DNA of 11,975 nt from CAZAQB01 sp964487155 (GTDB lineage Bacteria; Pseudomonadota; Gammaproteobacteria; Nitrococcales; Nitrococcaceae). The stretch is taken from positions 1 to 11,975 of the forward strand of contig CAZAQB010000100.1 of assembly GCA_964487155.1 (NCBI GenBank), written 5' to 3'. A model generated the notes under the pieces. That model saw only the letters and a list, made by a program, of their open reading frames with translations, was not told the DNA's origin and ran no database searches. Of this stretch, positions 4,706 through 11,975 are shown in pieces. The position numbers were made by a program, and so were the translations under genes. Positions within the stretch are counted from its first letter, which is position 1. The number at the start of each line of letters is the position of its first letter.

Positions 4706-7336
4706 ATGAGCGATGTCGACAAGTCAGGCGGCAGCGGCCAGCCCGAGCGCAGCGCGGTCGGTATCCGGCGTCGCAACCGCCAGACCCGCACCTGGGTCCT
4801 GGTCTCTGACCGCCTGGCCGCCTGGGGCATCTCCATCGGCGGGCTGACGGTGATCGTCGCCGTGATCGGCATCATGGTGTTCCTGGTCAATGTGGCCGTG
4901 CCGCTCACCGGCGGCGGCCAACTCAAGGCCCAGGCGGGCTACCAGTTGCAGCCAGCCATGGATCCCATCTGGGTCATGGCCGACGAGTACGGCACCCTGG
5001 GTACGCGCATCGGGGCCGACGGGCGCTATCAGGTGTTCCACCTGCCCACCGGGGCGACGGTGGCCAGCGGCCAGCTGGATTTCGGCGGCCAGACAGCCAC
5101 CGCTGCGGGTGGGGTGGTGACCCGGGATCAGGTGGCCTTCGGATTCGAGGACGGCAGCGTGCGCTTCGCCCGCCTGCGCTTCGATGTCCAGGTGTTACTG
5201 CCTGATCGTTTGCCGGGGCCCCTGCGAGCCCTCGACGAGCGCAACCGCATGGCCGGCGCGGCGGTCTACACCAGGATCGCCGACGGCCAGGTGCGGCGGG
5301 TCGCCTTCGAGGCGGAAACAGACCCGCCCCAGACGGTCACGGACTCTCCCATCGCCGCCATTGCCTACCGGGTGGGAGGGACCGCCGAGCGGCCGACCCG
5401 CTCCTTCGTCACCTTCGACAACCAGGGGGTGGGACGGCTGAGCCGGGCCGAGTCCCAGGTCAACATGATGACCGGGCAGATGACTACCGAGGTGGCCACC
5501 AGCACGCTGCCGGCGCTGCCGACCGGAACCCGCATCCTGAACGTCGCCATGACCGGCCTTGCGGATACCGTGTATGCCGCCTCCGAGAGTGGTGAGCTGT
5601 TCCGGTTCGATACCCGCGACTTCAACGCCCCCACGCTGTCGGAACGCATTTTCGCGTTCGACGACCGCAGCGCCATCAAAGCCATGGCCCTGCTGGTGGG
5701 CGAGGCGGCCCTGGTGGCGGGCAGCGCGAGCGGCGAGCTCAAGGTGTTCTTCAAGCTGCGCCCCGAGACGGGTGCCGCCCCGGACGGCTTCAAGCTGGTG
5801 CATGCCCGCACCCACGCGCCGCACGACTCGGCGGTGGTGGACTTAGCGGTCAGCGAGCGCAGCAAGGCGTTCGCCACCAAGGACGCCGACGGAGACGTCT
5901 GGGTGCGCCACTCCACCTCGGATCAGGTGATGTTGCGCTTCGAGGGCACGGCCGTGGCAGGTATGGACTCGACCCTGGTGCTGCTGCCCCGGGTGGACGG
6001 CGTGCTGCGGGTCGCCGACAGCGGTGATTCCGATTTCTGGGCCTTCGACTACCCCCATCCCGAAACCACCCTGAAGACCATTTTCGGCAAGGTCTGGTAC
6101 GAGGGCTATGAGGAGCCCAGCTACACCTGGCAGTCGTCCTCCGGCAGCGATGTGTTCGAGCCCAAGTTCTCCCTGGTGCCGCTGATCTTCGGCACCATCA
6201 AGGCCGCCGTGTATTCCCTGCTGTTCGCCATCCCCATCGCACTGCTGGGCGCCATCTACACCTCGGAGTTCGTGCACCGGCGGGTGCGGGCCACGGTGAA
6301 GCCGGTGATGGAGACCATGGAGTCGCTGCCCACCGTGGTCATGGGTTTCATCGGCGCGCTGATACTGGCGCCCATCGTGGAGAGCTGGATCTCGGCGGTG
6401 ATGCTGGCCTTCATCGCCCTGCCCCTGGGCCTGATGCTGGCGGCCTACCTGTGGCAGACCCTGCCGCTGACCCTGGCGCTGAAGTTCGACGGCCTGCCCA
6501 AGTTCGGCTTCATGTTCGCCGTCATCGGGGTCTCCCTGTACCTCGCCTACCTGCTGGGGCCGGCCTTCGAGCGTGCGTTCTTCTATGGCGATTTCAAGGC
6601 CTGGACCAACAGCGACCTGGGCACCGGCACGCCGTTCATGTTCCTGGTGCTGCTGCCGGCGGCCTTCTTCGCCGCGGGCTGGGGGCTGCGCCGGTCGGTC
6701 GGTGATGCCGTGCTCAACTATCAGCGCGGCCTGACGCGCTCCGCCGCCGGCCAGGTGGATCTGCTGCGCTGGCTCGCCCTTGCAGTGGCGGCGGTGGGGC
6801 TCGCCTACGGCGCCGCCAGTGGGCTGACGGCCGTGGGGTTCGATCCCCGGGGCGGGGTGGTGGACACCTACGTGCAGCGCAACGCCCTGGTGGTGGGCTT
6901 CGTCATGGGCTTCGCGGTGATCCCCAACATCTACACCCTGGCGGAGGACGCCCTCAACTCCGTGCCCTCCCATGTGCGCTCCGCCAGCCTCGCCACCGGC
7001 GCCACCCCCTGGCAGACCGCCAAGTGGGTGATCCTGCCGACCGCCATGTCGGGGGTGTTCGCCGCCTGCATGATCGGCATGGGCCGGGCGGTGGGCGAGA
7101 CCATGATCGTGTTGATGGCCGCGGGCAACACGCCGGTGCTTGACTGGAACATCTTCAACGGCCTGCGCACCCTGTCGGCCAACATCGCCGTGGAACTTCC
7201 GGAGGCCCCCCAGGGCGGCTCGCTCTACCGCATGCTGTTCCTGGCGGCCCTGACCCTGTTCGCCATGACGTTCGCCATCAACACCGTCGCCGAGGTGATC
7301 CGGCAGCGGTTCCGGCGGCGGGCGTTCCAGCTTTGA
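4706..7336 (+). CDS. pstC: Phosphate ABC transporter permease PstC, long form
   Basis: The 876-residue inner-membrane permease is much longer than E. coli PstC (about 320). A cytoplasmic N-terminus rich in Arg is followed by one membrane segment (about 39-66), then a soluble region (about 70-485) predicted to be periplasmic, with repeated short beta motifs ending in small-D/E-G-x-V/L, such as FEDGSVRF (147-154), SESGELFRF (293-301), SASGELKVF (340-348) and DADGDVWVRH (393-402), suggesting a beta-propeller. The transport core runs from about 490 to 876, starting VPLIFGTIKAAVYSLLFAIP, with a ligand-path segment ESLPTVVMGF and the EAA coupling loop at about 746-775 (EDALNSVPSHVR, GATPWQTAKWVILP). 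Long PstC with an N-terminal extension is known in Pseudomonas and Vibrio. ATG at 4706 has GGAGAG seven bases upstream. It pairs with PstA. Confidence 0.94.
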   Translation: MSDVDKSGGSGQPERSAVGIRRRNRQTRTWVLVSDRLAAWGISIGGLTVIVAVIGIMVFLVNVAVPLTGGGQLKAQAGYQLQPAMDPIWVMADEYGTLGTRIGADGRYQVFHLPTGATVASGQLDFGGQTATAAGGVVTRDQVAFGFEDGSVRFARLRFDVQVLLPDRLPGPLRALDERNRMAGAAVYTRIADGQVRRVAFEAETDPPQTVTDSPIAAIAYRVGGTAERPTRSFVTFDNQGVGRLSRAESQVNMMTGQMTTEVATSTLPALPTGTRILNVAMTGLADTVYAASESGELFRFDTRDFNAPTLSERIFAFDDRSAIKAMALLVGEAALVAGSASGELKVFFKLRPETGAAPDGFKLVHARTHAPHDSAVVDLAVSERSKAFATKDADGDVWVRHSTSDQVMLRFEGTAVAGMDSTLVLLPRVDGVLRVADSGDSDFWAFDYPHPETTLKTIFGKVWYEGYEEPSYTWQSSSGSDVFEPKFSLVPLIFGTIKAAVYSLLFAIPIALLGAIYTSEFVHRRVRATVKPVMETMESLPTVVMGFIGALILAPIVESWISAVMLAFIALPLGLMLAAYLWQTLPLTLALKFDGLPKFGFMFAVIGVSLYLAYLLGPAFERAFFYGDFKAWTNSDLGTGTPFMFLVLLPAAFFAAGWGLRRSVGDAVLNYQRGLTRSAAGQVDLLRWLALAVAAVGLAYGAASGLTAVGFDPRGGVVDTYVQRNALVVGFVMGFAVIPNIYTLAEDALNSVPSHVRSASLATGATPWQTAKWVILPTAMSGVFAACMIGMGRAVGETMIVLMAAGNTPVLDWNIFNGLRTLSANIAVELPEAPQGGSLYRMLFLAALTLFAMTFAINTVAEVIRQRFRRRAFQL

Positions 7337-7350
7337 AGGACCGAAAACCC

Positions 7351-9105
7351 ATGTCATCGACTGTGGACGAGAGCGCCCCCGGAGTGCCCGGCGGGCGGAC
7401 CGAGGCCGGCCGGCGTGTCGGGCGCCGCTACGGCATCGATGTCGCAGCCACCGGCGAGCCGGCGCTCTGGGCCCTGGGCGGAGCCCTGGCCATCGGTATC
7501 CTGCTGGTGGTCGGCTTCCTGGTGATGATCTTCTGGAACGGCATCACGACCTTCTGGCCCGGGCCCATCCAGGTGGTGACGCTGAACGATGGCAGCCGCA
7601 CCGCCGGCGAGCCGCGCCGTAGCGAAAGCTATTTCCCCGGGCCCGAGCTGCTGGCCAGCCTTCCGGCGAGCGAACGGGCCGTCATCGAGGCCGCCGCCGG
7701 CGCCGCCCATCGGACCCTCTACCGGATCGGGAATTTTGACCTCTACAACGAGGATTTCCGCTGGATTTCCGAGTTCGAGGTGGCGAACGTCCAGGAGCCC
7801 CCCGGCTGGTACTTTCTCGAACGCCAGGAATGGGGCCCGTTCGTGGGCACCATCGAGTCGCTCACCCTGCCCGAGCGGGGCACCCTGGCCGCTGCCGAGT
7901 TCAGTGAAGCGGAGCTCCAGGCCCTGCAGGAGGCCGCCCGGGATCGCTTCCAGGAGATCCGCCACATCGAGCGCGATCTCATCGGCGAGGTGAATCATCA
8001 CATGGAGGCGGCGCGCCTGGAACTCGCCGGGGTCCGGCTGGAGCACGGCCCGGACTCGCCGCAGTTCCAGGCCGCGGAGCGGGAGACCGAGCAGCGCATC
8101 GCGTCACTGCAGCAGGAATACCAGACCCTGGCCGACCGGGCCGAGGCCATCAAGCAGGAGGATGCAGGCTACCGCATGACCCTGGCGGAGGTGGGCGGGC
8201 GCACCAAGGATTTGCCGATCTCGCAGATCGTGCGCTTCTATCCCGCCAACGAGCTCTCGGTGCTGGACAAGCTGGGCGTGTACTTCTCCCGCTGGGGCGA
8301 GTTCCTCACCGCCGAGCCCCGCGAGGCCAACACCGAAGGCGGCGTGCTGCCGGCCATCTTCGGCACGGTTGCGATGACCCTGATGATGGTGGTGTTCGTC
8401 GCGCCGCTGGGCGTGGTCACGGCCCTGTACCTGCGCGAGTACGCCAAGCAGGGCCGGCTGGTGGCCATCGTGCGCATCTGCGTCAACAACCTGGCCGGCG
8501 TGCCGTCCATCGTCTACGGGGTGTTCGGCCTGGGTTTCTTCGCCTACACCCTGGGCGGCGGCATCGACCAGCTGTTCTACCCGGAACGGCTGCCGAGCCC
8601 CACCTTCGGCACCGGCGGCCTGCTATGGGCCTCCCTGACCCTGGCCCTGCTCACCGTGCCGGTGGTCATCGTCGCCAGCGAGGAGGCGCTCTCCGCCGTG
8701 CCCCGCTCCATGCGCGAGGGGTCTCTGGCCTGTGGCGCCTCCACGTGGCAGACCGTGCGCTATGTGGTGCTGCCCCGGGCCATGCCGGGGGTGATGACCG
8801 GGCTGATCCTGGCCATGGCCCGCGGCGCGGGCGAGGTGGCGCCGCTGATGCTGGTGGGGGTGGTGAAGCTGGCCCCGGAGCTGCCGGTGGACGGCTTCTT
8901 CCCCTACATCCATCTGGAACGCAGCTTCATGCACCTGGGCTTCCACATCTTCGATGTGGGCTTCCAGTCCCGCAATTCCGAGGCGGGCAAGCCCATGGTG
9001 TTCGTCACCACCATGCTGCTGCTGGGGCTCATCGTGATGATGAACGCCAGCGCCATTTACATCCGCAACCGGCTGAAGAAGAAGTTCGCCGGCAGCAGCT
9101 TCTGA
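7351..9105 (+). CDS. pstA: Phosphate ABC transporter permease PstA, long form
   Basis: This 584-residue protein is about twice the E. coli length. One membrane segment (about 35-60) is followed by an extra domain predicted to be periplasmic (about 60-325), of which residues 184-270 look like a coiled-coil or helical hairpin rich in Glu, Gln, Ala and Arg. The transport core starts near 330 (GGVLPAIFGTVAMTLMMVVF), contains NNLAGVPSIVYGVFGLGFF, and carries the EAA loop at about 444-475 (SEEALSAVPRSMREGS, GASTWQTVRYVVLP). It forms the channel with PstC and docks on PstB. I prefer the ATG at 7351, with AAGGA ten bases upstream and 14 bp after the pstC stop. A TTG at 7333 overlapping that stop is an alternative but lacks a ribosome site. 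The long form matches Pseudomonas/Vibrio-type PstA. Confidence 0.94.
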   Translation: MSSTVDESAPGVPGGRTEAGRRVGRRYGIDVAATGEPALWALGGALAIGILLVVGFLVMIFWNGITTFWPGPIQVVTLNDGSRTAGEPRRSESYFPGPELLASLPASERAVIEAAAGAAHRTLYRIGNFDLYNEDFRWISEFEVANVQEPPGWYFLERQEWGPFVGTIESLTLPERGTLAAAEFSEAELQALQEAARDRFQEIRHIERDLIGEVNHHMEAARLELAGVRLEHGPDSPQFQAAERETEQRIASLQQEYQTLADRAEAIKQEDAGYRMTLAEVGGRTKDLPISQIVRFYPANELSVLDKLGVYFSRWGEFLTAEPREANTEGGVLPAIFGTVAMTLMMVVFVAPLGVVTALYLREYAKQGRLVAIVRICVNNLAGVPSIVYGVFGLGFFAYTLGGGIDQLFYPERLPSPTFGTGGLLWASLTLALLTVPVVIVASEEALSAVPRSMREGSLACGASTWQTVRYVVLPRAMPGVMTGLILAMARGAGEVAPLMLVGVVKLAPELPVDGFFPYIHLERSFMHLGFHIFDVGFQSRNSEAGKPMVFVTTMLLLGLIVMMNASAIYIRNRLKKKFAGSSF

Positions 9106-9130
9106 GCCGGCAACGGGAGAGCGAGACGCC

Positions 9131-9958
9131 ATGAGTGCCACCGCCGAGCAAGTGCAGCAGGAAGACATACCCGAGACGATCTACCACGTGCGTTCCAGCG
9201 ACCAGGGGGATGCCCTGCTCATCGAGGATTTCAGCCTCTGGTACGCCGACACCCAGGCCCTGTTCGACGTCAGCATGAACGTGCCGCGGGGCCTGGTGAC
9301 GTCACTGATCGGGCCGTCGGGCTGCGGCAAATCGACCCTGCTGCGCTCGGTGAACCGCATGAACGACCTCATCGACGAGGTGCGCACCGCGGGGCGGATT
9401 GCGGTGGATAACCGCGACATCTACAGCCGCGGGGTCGATGTCATCGCCCTGCGCAAGCGCATGGGCATGGTGTTCCAGAAGCCCAATCCCTTCGCCATGT
9501 CCATCTTCGACAACGTGGTCTACCCGCTGCGGGTCGACGGCGTCACCGACCGGCGGGTGCTGGAAGAGACCTGCGAGCGGGCCCTGCGTGGCGCGGCCAT
9601 CTGGGACGAGACCAAGGACCGGCTCAAGGAGAGCGCGCTCGGCATGTCCGGCGGCCAGCAGCAGCGGCTGTGCATCGCCCGGGCCATCGCCGCCGATCCG
9701 GAAGTGCTGCTGATGGACGAACCCTGCTCCGCCCTGGACCCCATCGCCACCGCCAAGATCGAGGAGCTGATCGACGAGTTGAAGGGTGACTACACGATCC
9801 TCATCGTCACCCACAACATGCAGCAGGCGGCCCGGGTGTCGGACAACACCGCCTTCATGTACCTGGGGCGGCTGGTGGAGTACGGCGACACCGAAGTGGT
9901 GTTCACCGCGCCCAAGGCCCGCCGCACCTCCGACTACGTTACCGGCCGCTTCGGTTGA
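9131..9958 (+). CDS. pstB: Phosphate ABC transporter ATPase PstB
   Basis: The 275-residue cytoplasmic ATPase powers phosphate import. All ABC motifs are present: Walker A GPSGCGKST (61-69), Q-loop in VFQKPNPF (114-121), signature MSGGQQQR (172-179), Walker B LLMDEP (193-198) with catalytic E197, D-loop SALD (200-203) and H-loop H228. The Q-loop phrase QKPNPF is characteristic of PstB. The first 25 residues are a short acidic extension. In the signature, Met replaces the common Leu (GMSGGQ for the usual LSGGQ), a mild change. GGGAGA lies ten bases upstream of the ATG, and the gene starts 25 bp after pstA. The dimer binds the EAA loops of PstC and PstA, and in the family it also contacts PhoU. 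Confidence 0.97.
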   Translation: MSATAEQVQQEDIPETIYHVRSSDQGDALLIEDFSLWYADTQALFDVSMNVPRGLVTSLIGPSGCGKSTLLRSVNRMNDLIDEVRTAGRIAVDNRDIYSRGVDVIALRKRMGMVFQKPNPFAMSIFDNVVYPLRVDGVTDRRVLEETCERALRGAAIWDETKDRLKESALGMSGGQQQRLCIARAIAADPEVLLMDEPCSALDPIATAKIEELIDELKGDYTILIVTHNMQQAARVSDNTAFMYLGRLVEYGDTEVVFTAPKARRTSDYVTGRFG

Positions 9959-9982
9959 GACTGGCCACAGAGGAAGGGCCCG

Positions 9983-10666
9983 ATGACCAACGAACACACC
10001 GTTCATTCCTTCGACGAGGATCTCGCCGCCGTCGAGCGCGACGTGCTGCGCATGGGCCGCCACACCCAGCAGCAACTGGCCGCCCTGCTGGCCGTGCTGG
10101 AGACCCCCGAGCCGATCCGCGCCCAGGGCATCATCGAGAGCGATCACCGCATCGACGAGCTCTGCGAGCAGGTAGAGCGGGAGGTGCAGGCGGTCATCGC
10201 CCGCCGCCAGCCCATGGCCGAGGATCTGCGCGGGCTGATGAGCCTGTATGGCTGCTCCACCGACCTCGAGCGCATCGGCGATCACCTGAAGAGCAGCGCC
10301 CGCCGGCTGCTGGTGCTCTGGGATGGCGATCCGGACTTCCAGGCCCCCGAGCTGCACGCCATGGCCGTCGAGGTGCAGTCCATGCTCGGCGACGTGCTGC
10401 TGGCCTGGGAGCACCGCGATCCGGAACTGGCCAGGCAGGCCTGGAACCGGGACGGCGAAGTGGATCGCCAGTACCACCGTTTCGTGGAGGCGATGATGGA
10501 CATCCCGGATTCCGAGGCCGGTATATCGCCGTCCCAGGTGCGGGTCGCATTCATCGCCAAGTCCCTGGAGCGCATTGGCGACCACGCCACCAACATCGCC
10601 GAGGACCTGGTCCACTGGCTCACCGGAGAGCGCATGGTCCGGAGCACCCTCGGCACGCCCCTGTAA
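9983..10666 (+). CDS. phoU: Phosphate signalling protein PhoU
   Basis: The 227-residue protein consists of two PhoU-type three-helix bundles (about 10-110 and 120-215). Each bears the family metal-binding signature, DLERIGDH at 94-101 and SLERIGDHATNIAED at 194-208. In the cytoplasm PhoU links the Pst transporter to the PhoR kinase, holding PhoB inactive when phosphate is plentiful. The start at 9983 has AGGAAGG a few bases upstream and lies 24 bp after pstB, consistent with one operon. Because no phoR is in this window, the kinase it controls must lie elsewhere. Length is close to the family norm of about 230-240. Confidence 0.96.
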   Translation: MTNEHTVHSFDEDLAAVERDVLRMGRHTQQQLAALLAVLETPEPIRAQGIIESDHRIDELCEQVEREVQAVIARRQPMAEDLRGLMSLYGCSTDLERIGDHLKSSARRLLVLWDGDPDFQAPELHAMAVEVQSMLGDVLLAWEHRDPELARQAWNRDGEVDRQYHRFVEAMMDIPDSEAGISPSQVRVAFIAKSLERIGDHATNIAEDLVHWLTGERMVRSTLGTPL

Positions 10667-10759
10667 GCCTCCGGGCCGCGCGGCTCGTGCTGCCTGCCCC
10701 GTGCAGGCCCGACCCTGCCCGCCGTAGCGCCAAACCTTGATCGAGTGGAGAGCGAACGA
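10667..10759. other. phoU-lipoprotein spacer
   Basis: The 93 bp spacer has a small hairpin GCCTGC-CCCGT-GCAGGC (10692-10708) with no T-tract, and no Pho box. Read-through from the pst operon into the next gene is therefore likely but unproven. Confidence 0.5.
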
Positions 10760-11771
10760 ATGAGCAACACATCGAGCTATGTCCTGGTATTTCTGGGTGC
10801 AGTCGGCCTGGCCGGTTGTGCTACCGGTGCGGAGACTGCCAGCCACGCGCCGGCTGCCGCGACGGCCAGTGCCGCGGCAAAGGAGCAGGCGGCCTCCCAT
10901 GGCGGTTCCGCCTATGACCGCCCCGGTTACATCACCGAGGTGGAAGATGGCCGCCTGTGGGTGTTCGAGGCCGACTCCGAGGAGTTCCGCAAATTCAAGA
11001 CCCAGGGTGAGCCGGCCAAGATGGTCACCCGCATCGCCGCCGGCCCGGAGCGCATGACCCTGCGCTCCACGAGTGCGGAGGTGATCGACGGCTATCTGCT
11101 GGGCCGGCCCGGCTATGCCACCAAGGTGGAGGACGGCCGGCTGTGGGTGTTCGAGGCCGACTCCAAGGAGTACGCCCAGTTCAAGGCCCACGGCGAGCCG
11201 GCGAAGATGGTGACCCGCATCGCCGCCGCGCCCAACGGCATGACCATCCGCTCCACGAGTGCGGAGGTGATCGACGGCTACCTGCTGAGCCGTCCCGGCT
11301 ATGTTACCAAGGTGGAGGACGGCCGGCTGTGGGTGCTCGAAGCGGATTCCGAGGAGTATGCCCAGTTCAAGGCCCACGGCGAGCCGGCGAAGATGGTGAC
11401 CCGCATTGCCGCCGCGTCCAACGGCATGACCATCCGCTCCACGAGTGCGGAGGTGATCGACGGCTACCTGCTNNNNNNNNNNNNNNNNNNNNNNNNNNNN
11501 NNNNNNNNNNNNNNNNNNNNNNNNNNNNNNNNNNNNNNNNNNNNNNNNNNNNNNNNNNNNNNNNNNNNNNNNGAGCCGTCCCGGCTATGTTACCAAGGTG
11601 GAGGACGGCCGGCTGTGGGTCCTTGAAGCCGACTCCAAGGCATACGCCCAGTTCAAGGCCCATGGCGAGCCGGCCAAGATGGTGACCCGCATCGGGGCCG
11701 GCCCCAACGGCATGACCATCCGCTCCACGGACCCGGCGGTGATCGACGGCTACCTGGCCTCCAATCCGTAA
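10760..11771 (+). CDS. Lipoprotein of 62-residue tandem repeats, interrupted by an assembly gap
   Basis: The signal peptide ends in lipobox L17-A18-G19-C20, followed by an Ala/Ser/His-rich linker (21-53). From R54 the protein is built of 62-residue (186 bp) repeats: 10919-11104, 11105-11290, 11291-11472 (cut four bases short by the gap) and a more divergent last unit from 11577. Each unit follows RPGYxTxVEDGRLWV, EADS, an FK-x-x-GEPAKMVTRI core, then MTxRST and VIDGYL. The last unit (STDPA for STSAE, ending LASNP) acts as a C-terminal cap before TAA at 11769. Skipping the 100 Ns restores the frame exactly, giving at least 303 residues. ATG at 10760 has GGAGAG seven bases upstream; a GTG at 10745 overlaps that site. 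I do not recognise the repeat family. Its place after phoU suggests a Pho-linked envelope role, an inference only. Confidence 0.8.
10919..11768 (+). repeat. 186 bp in-gene tandem repeat array
   Basis: Four units are visible, three full or nearly so before the gap and one after. Units 2 and 3 share long identical blocks, for example from CCCAGTTCAAGG to GTGACCCGCAT and from CCAACGGCATG to the end. The 48 bases at 11573-11620 equal those at 11287-11334. Unit 1 (10919-11104) and the last unit are more diverged, as expected for edges of an array that expands internally. Confidence 0.9.
11473..11572. other. Assembly gap of exactly 100 N
   Basis: The run is exactly 100 N, the usual placeholder for a gap of unknown size. 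It falls inside the repeat array of the lipoprotein gene, so the assembler probably failed on near-identical repeats. Apparent frame changes across it have no meaning. Confidence 0.95.
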
Positions 11772-11786
11772 GCCTTTGCCGTTGAA

Positions 11787-11975
11787 GCGCAGGTCGGCTG
11801 CCCCCGGCAGCCGACACGCCCCCTGCACCGGCACAGGTGCGGCCGTGCGCATCGGTGCCTGTGCCGTGCCGAAGCCCGCGCAGGTCGGCTGCTCCGGCAG
11901 CCGACATCCCCCTGCACCGGCAGGTGCGGCCGTGCGCATCGGTGCCTGTGCCGTGCCGAAGCCCGCGCAGGTCGG
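11787..11975. repeat. Tandem array of 87-91 bp palindromic units, running off the window
   Basis: Units start at GCGCAGGTCGG at 11787, 11878 and 11965, giving periods of 91 and 87 bp. Each unit has a short hairpin, GTCGGCTGCC/GGCAGCCGAC at 11793-11815 and a 9 bp version at 11884-11905, then a longer one, CGGCACAGG/CCTGTGCCG at 11829-11866. Unit 2 lost CA in the left arm of the second hairpin. The first hairpin is the same family as 238-260. The nearest one, 22 bp after the lipoprotein stop, could also protect or end that mRNA. No spacer-like unique sequence is present, so it is not a CRISPR. Confidence 0.8.

Noticed and set aside
4427..4709. Small open frames between pstS and pstC
   Set aside because: None has a ribosome site with a plausible protein; they cross strong hairpins and REP-like repeats, and read as random Pro/Gly/Arg-rich sequence.
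5843..7357. 504-residue minus-strand open frame inside pstC
   Set aside because: It is rich in His, Gln, Gly and Arg, as expected for the antisense of membrane-protein codons, and has no start context or motif.
9302..11377. 691-residue open frame on the minus strand across pstB, phoU and the lipoprotein
   Set aside because: It runs antisense through three well-supported genes and has shadow composition (His, Gly, Val, Ala-rich) with no domain motif.
11473..11626. Frameshift or pseudogene in the repeat lipoprotein
   Set aside because: The apparent frame change comes only from the arbitrary 100-N filler; removing the Ns restores the frame and a proper stop at 11769.
11787..11975. CRISPR array
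   Set aside because: The repeated unit is 87-91 bp with no unique spacers; differences between units are small indels and substitutions, so it is a tandem palindromic repeat.

Overview
The window is a high-GC chromosomal segment, most likely from a halophilic or alkaliphilic gammaproteobacterium such as a member of Chromatiales/Ectothiorhodospiraceae. The grounds are the Pseudomonas/Vibrio-type long PstC and PstA, the PstS signature, an acidic general porin and several REP-like palindrome families. No species marker is present, so the taxonomy is inference. The centre is a complete phosphate-starvation locus.

Layout: 1-260 holds an inverted pair of REP-like palindromes and a terminator. Minus-strand genes follow: a small lipoprotein with aromatic residues at every third position (261-644) and, 37 bp upstream of it on the same transcript, an outer-membrane porin (682-1752). 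A 428 bp divergent control region leads to phoB (2181-2870), which has a Pho box placed 11 bp upstream of a perfect TATAAT. No phoR follows phoB. Instead there is a 530 bp spacer with a REP-like palindrome, a 5 x 7 bp tandem repeat and two tandem Pho-box promoters. Then come pstS (3401-4372), a 333 bp spacer with a very strong stem-loop and a second type of REP-like pair, and the close-packed genes pstC, pstA, pstB and phoU (4706-10666). The last gene (10760-11771) is a lipoprotein made of 62-residue tandem repeats, interrupted by a 100-N assembly gap. The window ends inside an array of 87-91 bp palindromic units.

How the genes work together: PstS captures periplasmic phosphate, PstC/PstA form the inner-membrane channel, PstB hydrolyses ATP, and PhoU couples transport state to Pho signalling. 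PhoB, phosphorylated by a kinase not encoded here, should activate its own promoter and the two pstS promoters. The porin may supply the outer-membrane entry route, but no convincing Pho box was found for it. The two lipoproteins are unrecognised and are the least explained parts of the window.
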